Positions 1 to 7,691 of a stretch of DNA of 14,501 bases are shown piece after piece. A model generated the notes under the pieces. The model was given only the letters and a program-made list of their open reading frames with translations, searched no databases and was not told the origin of the DNA. A program made the translations under genes and the position numbers. Every line of letters starts with the position of its first letter. The stretch's first letter is position 1. Origin of the DNA: RPQK01 sp041946865 (GTDB taxonomy: Bacteria; Acidobacteriota; UBA6911; RPQK01); assembly GCA_041946865.1 (NCBI GenBank), contig JBHGBF010000136.1:1-14501 (forward strand). The letters are read 5' to 3'.

Positions 1-224
1 CCACACAGCAGCGGTTCCTGTTGATTCATCTGTATACTTTCGCCAAAGTCCAGTCTTCCACAGGTGGAAGAGGGCAACGGGGTTCAGAAATATGTAATGT
101 AAGAATCCGGCGTTCCGGCGACGCGCCGCCCCATCGAACCAGGCCGCGAGACACGGCCGGGAGCCGCCGCCGGCGCCCCCGGCTTCTCACGCTTAACGAT
201 CCCGCGTGATAAAATGACCCTTAA
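1..224. other. Upstream non-coding region of the HD gene
   Basis: No convincing gene is seen here. A short open frame at 21-209 runs through the repeat and a low-complexity Arg/Pro-rich stretch, has no ribosome binding site and resembles nothing I recognise. Besides the repeat at 27-70, a TAAAAT at 210-215 could be a -10 box for the gene starting at 225. It lacks a good -35 partner. If used, it would start transcription around 222 and give an almost leaderless message. Confidence 0.4.
27..70. repeat. Edge repeat copy 1: 28-nt box plus hairpin
   Basis: Positions 27-54 match the reverse complement of 14469-14496 at 25 of 28 bases. The shared core includes CATCTGT and GCCAAAGTCCAGT. Immediately after the box, 55-61 (CTTCCAC) and 64-70 (GTGGAAG) form a perfect 7-bp stem with a 2-nt loop. 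The other copy also has a hairpin beside the box, but its stem sequence is different. The box is seen directly in the sequence; that it belongs to a dispersed repeat family is inference. Confidence 0.65.
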
Positions 225-2045
225 GTGACTGACATCTCCTCTTACGCGCTCGCGATTATTGTAGCTGTCGGCGTGTTCGGAGGTCTGCTGGCCGTCCTCC
301 GATACTTCCAGATCCGCCGGCTCCGGCTGGCGGCTAGGGCCATAAACCGCCTGGAAGGCCGGACGATCAGAGATTATCGCAAGGCCGACGGCAAGGAACT
401 CGAGCCTGAGGAGGAGGAAGTCTACAGAGCACGGGCTCTTTACGGCATCCCGTACCTCGCCTGGATCCTCACTTCGCTGGTTATTCCGGCGGCCTTCTGT
501 CTCTTGTTCTTCGAGAATCTGGTGCCGCCTTTCGGCGTCCCTGATGTCGGAGACCATACCTGGTTCGCCTACCGTGCTCCCACCAGTTTTGTCACTGACG
601 GAGTCGCCTTCCGGAGGCACCAGATCCTTATTGATAAGAATAAGGTTGTCGCCCCTGGAGATCAGCAGGTGATCCGTGAGGCCTTGAGCCAGAGGCATCG
701 GGTCGACCCGGCCGAAGCGGGCGGCACGATCCTGATGCTGACCATCTTCTGTAGCGTCCTCCTCTACCACATCAACATCCTGTATCCCACCAGCACCGAA
801 AAGAACCGTAATCTGATACTCATTTACGTGGTCTGCCTGGTCGTATTGGCGACGGCCAAGATCTCTCTCTTTTACAGTCTTTTCTCGCCGTACCTGATTC
901 CCATTCCCTGGGCCGGGATGATGATTGCGATTTTCCTGAATCGCCGGATTGTTCCGTTGATCATGCTGATCACGCTCATTTTTGTCTCCATGGCTTCAGG
1001 TTTCGATTTTCGCCTCTTTCTGGTCCTGCTGGCGGGCGGGCTGCTGCCGGGGGCCTGGGTGCGTCGGGCCCGGAGACGCAATGAAGTGCTGCTCGAATCG
1101 GTGGTTCTCGGCGCCATCATGGTGCTGGTCTATGTCTGCTATTCGATGCTCAGCGGAGGAGAGGTGGAGGTTCTGTCGGCCCAGACGGTAGCCAGCTTCC
1201 TGAACGGTATCGTTTCAGGCCTGATGGTGCTCATCTTCCTGCCGTTTCTTGAGCTGATGCTGGATCTGGCGTCGCCTTTCAAGCTGATGGAGCTGTTGGA
1301 TCTCGACACCCCGGTTCTCAAGGAATTCTTTTTCAAAGCCCCCGGGACCTATCAGCATTCGATGGCAGTAGCGAATATTGCTGAGACGGTGGCCAACGAA
1401 ATAGGGGCAAACGGCCTGCTGGTGCGCGTGGGCGCTTACTACCACGACATCGGGAAGATGTTCAACCCGATCTACTTCATCGAGAACCAGGTGGAAGGCA
1501 AAAACCCGCATGATGAGTTGGGGCCGGTCGCCTCGGCCGCCGTCGTCCGCTCTCATGTCATCCTCGGGATCAAGCTCGCGAGGGAAATCGGGCTCCCTCG
1601 TTCGGTGATCGATTTCATCCCGGAACATCACGGTACCTCGACAATCGATTACTTTTATTACAAGTCCAAGCAGCTCGATTCGGAGATCAAGTCGGAAAAG
1701 ATCTTCAAATACCCGGGTCCCAAGCCACAGAGCAAAGAGACGGCTATCGTGATGATCGTTGATTCCGTGGAAGCCGCTTTTCGCGTGGTGTCCCCCAAGG
1801 ATGAGGAGAGCATCCGCGAACTGGTGACCAAAATCGCCAACCGGAAAGTGGAACGGGGCGAGCTGGATCGATCAGGCCTGACCATCGGCGAGCTGAAAAA
1901 GATCACCGATACGCTGACTCATATTCTGAAGAGCAGCGTCCATCAGCGCATCGCCTACCCGGAAAAGGCGGAGGCAAAAGAGGAGCGGTCAGAGGCGTCC
2001 AAGGGAAGCTCGGTCTTTCCCGGGCGGTTCGGGCAAAGGCCGTGA
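225..2045 (+). CDS. pgpH: 7TM-HD family phosphodiesterase (PgpH-like), reduced extracellular domain
   Basis: Membrane-anchored HD hydrolase; the family member PgpH degrades cyclic di-AMP at the inner face of the membrane. The C-terminal half is textbook: APGTYQHS (H378), YYHDIGKM (H407, D408), NPHDELGP, SHVILG (H444), EHHGT (H468, H469) and a distal Asp (IVDS, D513), the metal-binding pattern of this family. Hydrophobic segments lie near residues 6-28 and 75-97, and several more fill 167-348. Between 98 and 166 is only a short non-membrane stretch ending in a DKNKVVAPGD-like motif, where family members usually carry a 7TMR-HDED domain of 200 or more residues. At 606 residues it is shorter than the usual 700-900. 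Start is GTG at 225 with no visible Shine-Dalgarno. The fold is certain; the c-di-AMP substrate is inferred from the family. Confidence 0.9.
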   Translation: MTDISSYALAIIVAVGVFGGLLAVLRYFQIRRLRLAARAINRLEGRTIRDYRKADGKELEPEEEEVYRARALYGIPYLAWILTSLVIPAAFCLLFFENLVPPFGVPDVGDHTWFAYRAPTSFVTDGVAFRRHQILIDKNKVVAPGDQQVIREALSQRHRVDPAEAGGTILMLTIFCSVLLYHINILYPTSTEKNRNLILIYVVCLVVLATAKISLFYSLFSPYLIPIPWAGMMIAIFLNRRIVPLIMLITLIFVSMASGFDFRLFLVLLAGGLLPGAWVRRARRRNEVLLESVVLGAIMVLVYVCYSMLSGGEVEVLSAQTVASFLNGIVSGLMVLIFLPFLELMLDLASPFKLMELLDLDTPVLKEFFFKAPGTYQHSMAVANIAETVANEIGANGLLVRVGAYYHDIGKMFNPIYFIENQVEGKNPHDELGPVASAAVVRSHVILGIKLAREIGLPRSVIDFIPEHHGTSTIDYFYYKSKQLDSEIKSEKIFKYPGPKPQSKETAIVMIVDSVEAAFRVVSPKDEESIRELVTKIANRKVERGELDRSGLTIGELKKITDTLTHILKSSVHQRIAYPEKAEAKEERSEASKGSSVFPGRFGQRP

Positions 2046-2050
2046 GGAGT

Positions 2051-2082
2051 CGAGCCCGGCTGCAGAGCGGCTCGCAGCTTTT
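2051..2082. terminator. Possible terminator between convergent genes
   Basis: A CGAGCC (2051-2056) / GGCTCG (2069-2074) 6-bp inverted repeat with a 12-nt loop, followed a few bases later by TTTT at 2079-2082. It lies between the plus-strand stop at 2045 and the minus-strand stop at 2094, where a terminator is expected. The T run is short and separated from the stem, so support is modest. Confidence 0.35.
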
Positions 2083-2093
2083 CCCTCTGGCGC

Positions 2094-3200
2094 CTACGAT
2101 TCAAGCGCCGACTTCTGGATCGCTGCGGGCTGAGCGGCAGCAAATCGCGCCGGATCAAATGGGTTCGGGGCCTGAGAACGGCCGCAGAAGATTTCCGCCG
2201 CCAACCTGCCCACTTCCCAGCTGGCGCCCATCCCGTGTCCGCCCAACCCTGCGACCCATAGGAGGTTGGAGCGAATTGGGTCCCACCCGATGACAAAGCG
2301 CCCGTCGGGCGTCTTGGTCCGGAAGCACGACCAGGCGCGCTTCTGCACGGCATCCTGCAGGGAAGGCAATTCGCGCCAGATCAGCTCGGCCAGGTCCTCG
2401 ATCACATCCGGGTCCACGGTCGGTTCCAGGCTCTTGCACAACTGCTCATCGCAGATGCTGAACAGGAGCTGGCCGGACTCGGGCCGGAAGTAGAAGTTTC
2501 GGGAGAAATCCCAAACGAAAGGCCAGTCGGACCGAACATCAGGTATGTCACCGAGGACGAATAGATGCCTCTTCAGAGGCGTGAGGGGCACAGAAGCGGC
2601 GCCGGCCATACTGGCGACGGGTCCTGCCCAGGCCCCGGCCGCGTTGATCAGGTAATCGGCGGTAATATCCTGGTTTGCAGCCCGGACCCGGAATTGTCCG
2701 TCAAACTGCAGTTGTTCGACCCGGTGTTTCAGGAAAAGTTTTACTCCCCTCTGCTGGGCGCCGGTCAGGTAATGCTGCAAGAGGGCGCCAATGTCCATTA
2801 CCGCGTCAGAGGGAGTGAAGAGGGCCTTTTCGAACACGTGACCGTGCAGCAAAGGGATCGCCTTCCTGACCTGGTCCGGCTCACAGAACTCCGACGGAAT
2901 TATCCCGGGTTCGCGAATGGCTTCCAGTGCCTGGCTCGTACCGAGCAGCAAAGAGCCGGCGGAGGACAGGGTGAGGTTTTCGATTGTCGCATACGCGCTC
3001 CGGCTGGCCACGATCAATCGCCGGATGTCACGGTTTTCCGCCGACTGCATGAGCAGCGAGGCGTTTCGCCCGGAGGCATGGAAGCCGGGGATCTCCTCTT
3101 GTTCGAGGATCGTAATGCTCTGGTCCGTTAGCCGGCTCAGGTGGTAGGCGGTGGCAGCGCCTGCAAACCCTGCGCCGACAATGAGAATGTTGGTCTTCAC
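2094..3200 (-). CDS. DauA-like FAD-dependent D-amino-acid dehydrogenase/oxidase (DAO family)
   Basis: A 368-residue flavoprotein of the DAO fold. It would oxidise a D-amino acid or related amine to the 2-oxo acid, passing electrons to a quinone or to oxygen. The FAD-binding site is IVGAGFAGAATAYHL (residues 7-21) with the ribose acid E33, then GFHASGRNAS (39-48), typical of this family, and a C-terminal GLGGHGMGAS (318-327). By remembered alignment to Pseudomonas DauA, R211, Y237 (in FYFRP) and R294 (in CFRTKTPDGRF) fall where DauA contacts its substrate, but the DauA active-site His48 position is not His here. Substrate is therefore open; glycine oxidase or another DAO activity is possible. 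The start is GTG at 3200 without a clear Shine-Dalgarno. It is the last gene of a three-gene minus-strand set, 50 bp after the Gfo/Idh gene. Confidence 0.85.
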   Translation of the reverse strand: MKTNILIVGAGFAGAATAYHLSRLTDQSITILEQEEIPGFHASGRNASLLMQSAENRDIRRLIVASRSAYATIENLTLSSAGSLLLGTSQALEAIREPGIIPSEFCEPDQVRKAIPLLHGHVFEKALFTPSDAVMDIGALLQHYLTGAQQRGVKLFLKHRVEQLQFDGQFRVRAANQDITADYLINAAGAWAGPVASMAGAASVPLTPLKRHLFVLGDIPDVRSDWPFVWDFSRNFYFRPESGQLLFSICDEQLCKSLEPTVDPDVIEDLAELIWRELPSLQDAVQKRAWSCFRTKTPDGRFVIGWDPIRSNLLWVAGLGGHGMGASWEVGRLAAEIFCGRSQAPNPFDPARFAAAQPAAIQKSALES

Positions 3201-3229
3201 TGTGGTGGTGCTCGATGCTTGGGAGGTAG

Positions 3230-3246
3230 GCGCTTATCCGCGCTTA
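3230..3246. repeat. Short direct repeat GCGCTTA
   Basis: GCGCTTA occurs at 3230-3236 and 3240-3246, a near-tandem 10-nt duplication. It lies in the 50-bp gap between the Gfo/Idh stop and the DauA-like start. No function is evident. Confidence 0.3.
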
Positions 3247-3250
3247 CTCC

Positions 3251-4270
3251 TCATTGTATCAAATCGATCCGCTTGCCCGTCCGCGCGGCCTCATACATGG
3301 CCAGCACGACCTTCAAAGTCTCCAGGCCTTCCTCCCCGCTGATCAGGGGCGAGGCGCCGGACGAGATGGCGTGCATGACGTCACGCAACTGCCGGCAAAA
3401 GGGCTCCACCGGGATGTCCATCGGCTTTGACGAACCGAAGCCGCCCGTCTGAAAAGCTTCCGGTGGCGGCGGAGGACACCCCGGAATGTCCCAGTGGCTG
3501 AGGAACTCCCCCTCGGTCGTCACACTTCCTTTGGTTCCGTGAACTTCGATTCGATCCGGAAATCCAGGGAAGAAGGCGGTGGATGCCTGGATCACGCCTA
3601 TGGCGCCGTTGTCGTACCTCAGCAGCGCGGCCGCGACGTCCTCCGAGGGGATCGTGTGAAGGCCGCCGAGCTGCCACTCGCACGCCAGATGACGAACCGG
3701 CCCGATAATCCAGCGCAACAAGTCGATCTGATGGATCGTCTGGTTGATGAGCGCGCCTCCCCCCTCAACCTCCCATGACCCCTTGCCGCGGGCGGCGTAG
3801 TAAGCCGGCGGGCGATACCATTTCACATAGGCGTCGGCCTGCAGGATCTTGCCGAGCTTGCCGTTTCTGACCGCATCGTAAAGGTAGCGAGGACCGTCAC
3901 CGAATCGTTTCTGGCTGACGACCGCCAGGGTGATCCCGGCCTTCCGGCATTCCTCGATCGTTTTCCCGGCGCGTTCCAAAGACAGGTCCAACGGCTTCTC
4001 GACCAGAACGTGTTTGCCTTTTCGGGCTGCGGCTACCGCGTATTCGCAATGCGAGTCCGGGAAAGTGCAGATGATCACCAGGTCGATCGAGGGGTCATTG
4101 AGAAGCGAGGGAACATCCGGGTAGCATCTGGCCCCGTACCTGGCGGCCATCTGCTCGGCCTTCTCCCGCGTGCGGCTGGTCACGGCCGCCAGTTCGATTC
4201 CGTCTGTTTCGGCAAGAGCGCGGGCATGATGGCCCGCTACCGCGCCCGTTCCAATGATGGCTGCTTTCAT
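3251..4270 (-). CDS. Gfo/Idh/MocA family NAD(P)-dependent oxidoreductase
   Basis: 339 residues, the normal length for this family of soluble dehydrogenases acting on sugars, inositols and related hydroxy or amino compounds. The N-terminal Rossmann site is AAIIGTGAVAGHHA (3-16). The family EKP motif is at 91-93, with K92 the usual catalytic lysine. The C-terminal half-domain begins near 125 and contains GGGALINQTIHQIDLL (170-185), whose H180 and D183 match the usual active-site pattern. A Pro-rich loop (CPPPPPEAF) sits near 265-273. The ATG lies 10 bp after the aminotransferase stop, so the two are almost certainly co-transcribed and perhaps translationally coupled; the ribosome binding site itself is weak. 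The family is confident, the substrate is not identifiable from sequence alone. Confidence 0.9.
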   Translation of the reverse strand: MKAAIIGTGAVAGHHARALAETDGIELAAVTSRTREKAEQMAARYGARCYPDVPSLLNDPSIDLVIICTFPDSHCEYAVAAARKGKHVLVEKPLDLSLERAGKTIEECRKAGITLAVVSQKRFGDGPRYLYDAVRNGKLGKILQADAYVKWYRPPAYYAARGKGSWEVEGGGALINQTIHQIDLLRWIIGPVRHLACEWQLGGLHTIPSEDVAAALLRYDNGAIGVIQASTAFFPGFPDRIEVHGTKGSVTTEGEFLSHWDIPGCPPPPPEAFQTGGFGSSKPMDIPVEPFCRQLRDVMHAISSGASPLISGEEGLETLKVVLAMYEAARTGKRIDLIQ

Positions 4271-4280
4271 AGATCTCGTC

Positions 4281-5456
4281 TCAACACTTGCTCAGGGCCC
4301 GTCGGATGTTGCGAGCCGCCTGCTTGATCCGATGCTCGTTCTCTACCAGGGCGAGCCGAACCCATCCTTCTCCGGCCTCACCAAAGCCGATACCCGGCGC
4401 CACCGCCACTTCCGCCTCGGCCAGAAGAAACCGGGCGAAGTCAAGGGAGCTCAGGCGGCCCTGCAATGAGGCGGGGATCGGCGCCCAGACAAAAAGCGTG
4501 CCCCGGGGCGGTTGAATCGACCATCCGGCCTGCTCGAAGTTGCGGGTCAGGCAGTCCCGGCGGTCCTGGTAGGTCTGGCGGATCCGGTTGACCTCTGCAT
4601 CGCAGTCTCGTAGTGCGACGGCGGCCGCAATCTGGATCGGTTGAAACATCCCGTAGTCCATGTAGCTTTTCAGGCGGCGCAGCTTGTTGAGGACCGGGGC
4701 GTGGCCGGAGCAGAAGCCGACCCGCCAGCCCGCCATGCTGTAACCCTTGGTAAGGGAATAGAATTCGAGAGCCGTCTCCTTGGCCCCGGGCACCTGCAGG
4801 ATACTGGGCGCCCGATAGTCGTCGTACACGAGGTCCGCGTAAGCAAAATCGTGGATGACAAGCAGTCCGTTTTCGCGCGCAAATGCGACCACGCGCGAGA
4901 AAAAGTCCAGATCCACACAAGCCGTCGTCGGATTGTTGGGATAGGAAATGATCAGGGTCCGAGGTCGAGGGTTGGAAGTGGCGAGCGCCTTTTGGGCCTC
5001 GCACAACATGGCCTCGGGGTCGGCCGGAAGCAAAACCGGAACAGCACGCGAGAGCTGGACGGCGAAGCGGTGAATCGGGTAACAGGGGGTCGTGACCATC
5101 ACGGCTTCCCCGGGCTCGGTTATCGCCTGGATAAGGTGGTTAAAGCCTTCCTTCGCCCCCAGCGTCAGCAGAACTTCCTGGTCGGGGTCGAGCTGCACAT
5201 CGTACTTCCGCTTGTACCAGTACGCCAGCTCGCGCCTTACGCCCGGGATCCCCCGCGAAACGGAGTACCGATGATTCCGCGGGTCGAGCACGGCCTGACG
5301 CAGCTTCTCCACCACTGTGGGCGGCGTCGGGATGTCCGGATTGCCCATCCCGAAATCGATCACGTCGCGCCCCTTCACACGAGCCTCATGTTTCAGCCGA
5401 TTGATTTCATCAAAGATGTAGACTGGCAAGGTATCGACGATAGACGCTCTTTCCAT
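4281..5456 (-). CDS. alaC: AlaC-type class I/II aminotransferase
   Basis: A 391-residue PLP-dependent fold-type I aminotransferase. It strongly resembles E. coli AlaC (glutamate-pyruvate aminotransferase) along its length: LPVYIFDEINRLKHEAR (10-26), DFGMGNPDIPTPP (34-46), YSVSRGIPGVRR (64-75), IHDFAYADLVYDDY (201-214), APGIGFGEAGEGWVRLAL (353-370). PLP-site residues visible are N175 in SYPNNPT, D203, Y206, the Schiff-base lysine K237 in SLTKGYSMAGWRVGF, and the carboxylate-binding R367. The start is ATG with GGAGG three bases upstream. It is the first gene of the minus-strand operon and diverges from sucC across a 165-bp palindrome-rich spacer. LL-diaminopimelate aminotransferase and Asp aminotransferase relatives are the alternatives; AlaC-like activity on pyruvate/alanine is the best guess. 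Confidence 0.92.
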   Translation of the reverse strand: MERASIVDTLPVYIFDEINRLKHEARVKGRDVIDFGMGNPDIPTPPTVVEKLRQAVLDPRNHRYSVSRGIPGVRRELAYWYKRKYDVQLDPDQEVLLTLGAKEGFNHLIQAITEPGEAVMVTTPCYPIHRFAVQLSRAVPVLLPADPEAMLCEAQKALATSNPRPRTLIISYPNNPTTACVDLDFFSRVVAFARENGLLVIHDFAYADLVYDDYRAPSILQVPGAKETALEFYSLTKGYSMAGWRVGFCSGHAPVLNKLRRLKSYMDYGMFQPIQIAAAVALRDCDAEVNRIRQTYQDRRDCLTRNFEQAGWSIQPPRGTLFVWAPIPASLQGRLSSLDFARFLLAEAEVAVAPGIGFGEAGEGWVRLALVENEHRIKQAARNIRRALSKC

Positions 5457-5467
5457 TGGCCTCCGTT

Positions 5468-5592
5468 AAGCGGGCTACGAGTACAGGTCAGCCAACGAAT
5501 AATACGGACGGCACGAAGCGCTTCGCACTATCCGTCTGATTTCGTTGGCTGTGAGCACTGGTAACGGGCTGTAACTCGCAGCCAGCCCGCTT
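5468..5592. repeat. Nested inverted repeats in the alaC-sucC divergent spacer
   Basis: Several roughly concentric arms are visible: AAGCGGGCT (5468-5476) with AGCCCGCTT (5584-5592); CAGCCAACGAA (5489-5499) with TTCGTTGGCTG (5541-5551), an 11-bp perfect pair; ACGGA (5504-5508) with TCCGT (5531-5535); and the 12-bp perfect palindrome CGAAGCGCTTCG (5514-5525) at the centre. A TATTAT read on the minus strand (5499-5504) could be the -10 box of the alaC operon, with a poor -35 at 5522-5527. The arrangement could be an operator/cruciform, a leader RNA fold or a small palindromic mobile repeat; sequence alone does not decide. Confidence 0.6.
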
Positions 5593-5627
5593 GAAAAGCA
5601 GGATTATATCGTGTTTCATAAATGGTG

Positions 5628-6785
5628 ATGAAAATTCATGAGTACCAGGCCAAGAAGATTCTGAAGCAGCATGGCGTTAAGGTCCCGGAGGGCAAGGTCA
5701 TCGAGAGCGCGGCGGAGGCCTACGACGCGGCTCGAAAGCTGGGCCTGCCGGTGGCGGTCAAAGCCCAGATCCACGCCGGTGGCCGGGGCAAGGCCGGAGG
5801 TATCAAGCTGGCCAGGACCGCGGAAGAAGCCGAGGCCGAAGCCCGGCGGATGCTGGGCAGCCGGCTAGTCACCCCTCAGACAGGGCCCGACGGAAAACTG
5901 GTCCGGCGCCTCCTAGTTGAGAAAGGGCAGGCCATCAAGAAGGAATACTACCTGGGAATTGTGATCGACCGCAGTCAGGAAAAGCCGGTCATCATGGCCA
6001 GCAGTGAAGGCGGCGTCGAGATCGAGGAAGTGGCCAGGCGGGACCCGCAGCTGATTCTCAAGGTCCACATCGATCCGTCGCTCGGCTTGCTGTCTTTCCA
6101 AGGCCGGCAGCTCGCCTTTGGGCTCGGGCTGGAACCGGCACTGGCCGGCCGTTTCGGGCAGTTCGTCGCGGCCTTGTACGAAGCCTTCCAGGCAACCGAC
6201 GCGTCATTGGCCGAAATCAACCCGTTGATCCTCACCCAGGATGGGGATTTTCTGGCGCTCGACGCAAAGATGAACTTCGATGACAATGCGCTTTTCCGCC
6301 ACCCGGAGATCGCCGAAATGCGTGATTTCGAGGAGGAAGATACCCTGGAGATCAAGGCCTCGCGTTTTGGACTGAACTATATCAAACTGGATGGGAATGT
6401 GGGCTGCATGGTCAACGGAGCCGGGCTGGCCATGGCGACCATGGATATCATCAAACTGTGGGGCGGCAACCCCGCGAATTTCCTCGACGTCGGCGGAGGC
6501 GCGAACACCGAGCAGGTGAAGAACGCTTTTAAAATCCTTGTGGCTGACAACAACGTCAAGGCCGTGCTCATCAATATATTCGGCGGCATCATGCGCTGTG
6601 ATATCGTGGCCCAGGGAGTCATCCAGGCTGTTAAGGACGTTGGCGTGCAGGTCCCGGTCGTCGTGCGGTTGGAGGGCACCAATGTCGAGCAGGGTCGCGA
6701 GCTCCTGAAGAGCTCCGGCCTGAATTTCCAGGTGGCTTCAGGGATGGCAGACGCCGCGCAGAAAGTCGTTGCTGCAGCATCATAA
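5628..6785 (+). CDS. sucC: Succinate-CoA ligase (ADP/GDP-forming), beta subunit
   Basis: The beta subunit of the TCA-cycle enzyme that makes ATP or GTP from succinyl-CoA; it forms a complex with SucD. The N terminus MKIHEYQAKKIL is the family signature, so I chose ATG 5628 over the in-frame ATG at 5622, which would only add Met-Val. Neither has a strong Shine-Dalgarno. The ATP-grasp domain (about 1-240) shows VKAQIHAGGRGKAGG (44-58), SLAEINPLIL (193-202) and DAKMNFDDNA (212-221), with E197, N199 and D213 at the expected nucleotide/Mg positions. The C-terminal ligase domain shows FLDVGGGAN (285-293) and INIFGGIMRCD (315-325). At 385 residues it has the normal length. It is first in a plus-strand cluster and is followed by sucD after 15 bp. 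Confidence 0.97.
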   Translation: MKIHEYQAKKILKQHGVKVPEGKVIESAAEAYDAARKLGLPVAVKAQIHAGGRGKAGGIKLARTAEEAEAEARRMLGSRLVTPQTGPDGKLVRRLLVEKGQAIKKEYYLGIVIDRSQEKPVIMASSEGGVEIEEVARRDPQLILKVHIDPSLGLLSFQGRQLAFGLGLEPALAGRFGQFVAALYEAFQATDASLAEINPLILTQDGDFLALDAKMNFDDNALFRHPEIAEMRDFEEEDTLEIKASRFGLNYIKLDGNVGCMVNGAGLAMATMDIIKLWGGNPANFLDVGGGANTEQVKNAFKILVADNNVKAVLINIFGGIMRCDIVAQGVIQAVKDVGVQVPVVVRLEGTNVEQGRELLKSSGLNFQVASGMADAAQKVVAAAS

Positions 6786-6800
6786 ACACAAAGGGGACTA

Positions 6801-7685
6801 ATGGCTATTTGGGTCAATGAAGCGACGCGAGTCGTCGTTCAGGGAATAACGGGCAAAGAGGGGACATTTCACGCGCTGAAGTGCCGGGAGTACGGGACAA
6901 AGGTGGTCGCGGGAGTGACTCCAGGCAAGGGCGGAATTATCCACGAAGGGATCCCGGTGTTCAACACCGTTCGGGAGGCAGTCGCGAAGGAAGGGGTGAA
7001 CACCTCGCTTGTTTTTGTCCCCCCGGCCTTCGCAGCCGACGCTGTTCTGGAATCAGTGGAGGCAGGGCTGGAGCTCGTGGTCTGCATCACAGAGGGCGTG
7101 CCGACCTTCGACACTCTCAGAGTCCGTGCTTTCATGAAGGGGAAGAGGACGAGGCTGATCGGTCCCAACAGTCCGGGAATTATCTCACCCCGAAAAAGCA
7201 AGGTTGGGATCATGCCGGGTCACATCCACAAGGAAGGCCGCGTTGGCTGTATCTCGAGAAGCGGCACGCTCACATATGAAGCCGTCGGCCAGCTGACCAC
7301 GCTCGGTATCGGCCAGAGCACGTGCATCGGGATTGGCGGCGATCCGATTATCGGCGCCGGCTTCATCGACGCGCTCAAGGCTTTTAACGAGGATGAAGAG
7401 ACCGATGCGGTTGTCATGATAGGCGAAATCGGCGGCTCGGCAGAAGAGGAAGCGGCCGATTACATCCAGGCGCATTTCCGCAAGCCGGTCGTCGGCTTTG
7501 TAGCCGGACAGACAGCGCCGCCCGGACGTCGCATGGGGCACGCCGGCGCCATCATCTCCCAGGGACGAGGCACCGCCGCAGAGAAAATAGCGAAGATGAA
7601 GCAGGCCGGGATCCGCGTCGTCCAGAGCCCCGCCGACATCGGCGCCGCGGTGCGCGAGGCCCTGGTCGGGATGCCGGCCGCTTAG
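6801..7685 (+). CDS. sucD: Succinate-CoA ligase, alpha subunit
   Basis: The CoA-binding and phosphohistidine-carrying subunit of succinate-CoA ligase. It is very close to E. coli SucD in layout: the N-terminal CoA-binding Rossmann region (VVVQGITGKEG, 11-21; GVTPGKGG, 38-45), LIGPNSPGIISP (119-130), GHIHKEGRVGCISRSGTLTY (140-159), GIGGDPIIG (177-185), and GEIGGSAEEEAA (208-219). The catalytic histidine is H247 in GRRMGHAGAII. A length of 294 residues is normal. AAGGGGAC ahead of ATG 6801 is a good ribosome binding site. The short spacer to sucC and the shared complex show co-expression. Nothing is missing or odd in the protein. Confidence 0.98.
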   Translation: MAIWVNEATRVVVQGITGKEGTFHALKCREYGTKVVAGVTPGKGGIIHEGIPVFNTVREAVAKEGVNTSLVFVPPAFAADAVLESVEAGLELVVCITEGVPTFDTLRVRAFMKGKRTRLIGPNSPGIISPRKSKVGIMPGHIHKEGRVGCISRSGTLTYEAVGQLTTLGIGQSTCIGIGGDPIIGAGFIDALKAFNEDEETDAVVMIGEIGGSAEEEAADYIQAHFRKPVVGFVAGQTAPPGRRMGHAGAIISQGRGTAAEKIAKMKQAGIRVVQSPADIGAAVREALVGMPAA

Positions 7686-7691
7686 GAAGCC

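Noticed and set aside
21..209. 62-residue plus-strand open frame at the left edge
   Set aside because: Covers the repeat and hairpin and then low-complexity Arg/Pro sequence, no ribosome binding site.
84..770. Minus-strand 228-residue open frame
   Set aside because: Antisense to the N-terminal part of the HD gene, no recognisable domain; high-GC frame shadow.
2042..2293. 83-residue plus-strand frame overlapping the HD stop
   Set aside because: Overlaps the convergent DauA-like gene antisense and has no family features.
4641..5564. Plus-strand 307-residue open frame
   Set aside because: Lies antisense to the clear AlaC-type gene, has no domain signature and runs through the palindromic spacer.
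5590..5621. A sigma70 promoter for sucC at TTGAAA / TTATAT
   Set aside because: The two boxes are only about 8 bp apart, so they cannot form one promoter; no better pair was found close to the sucC start.
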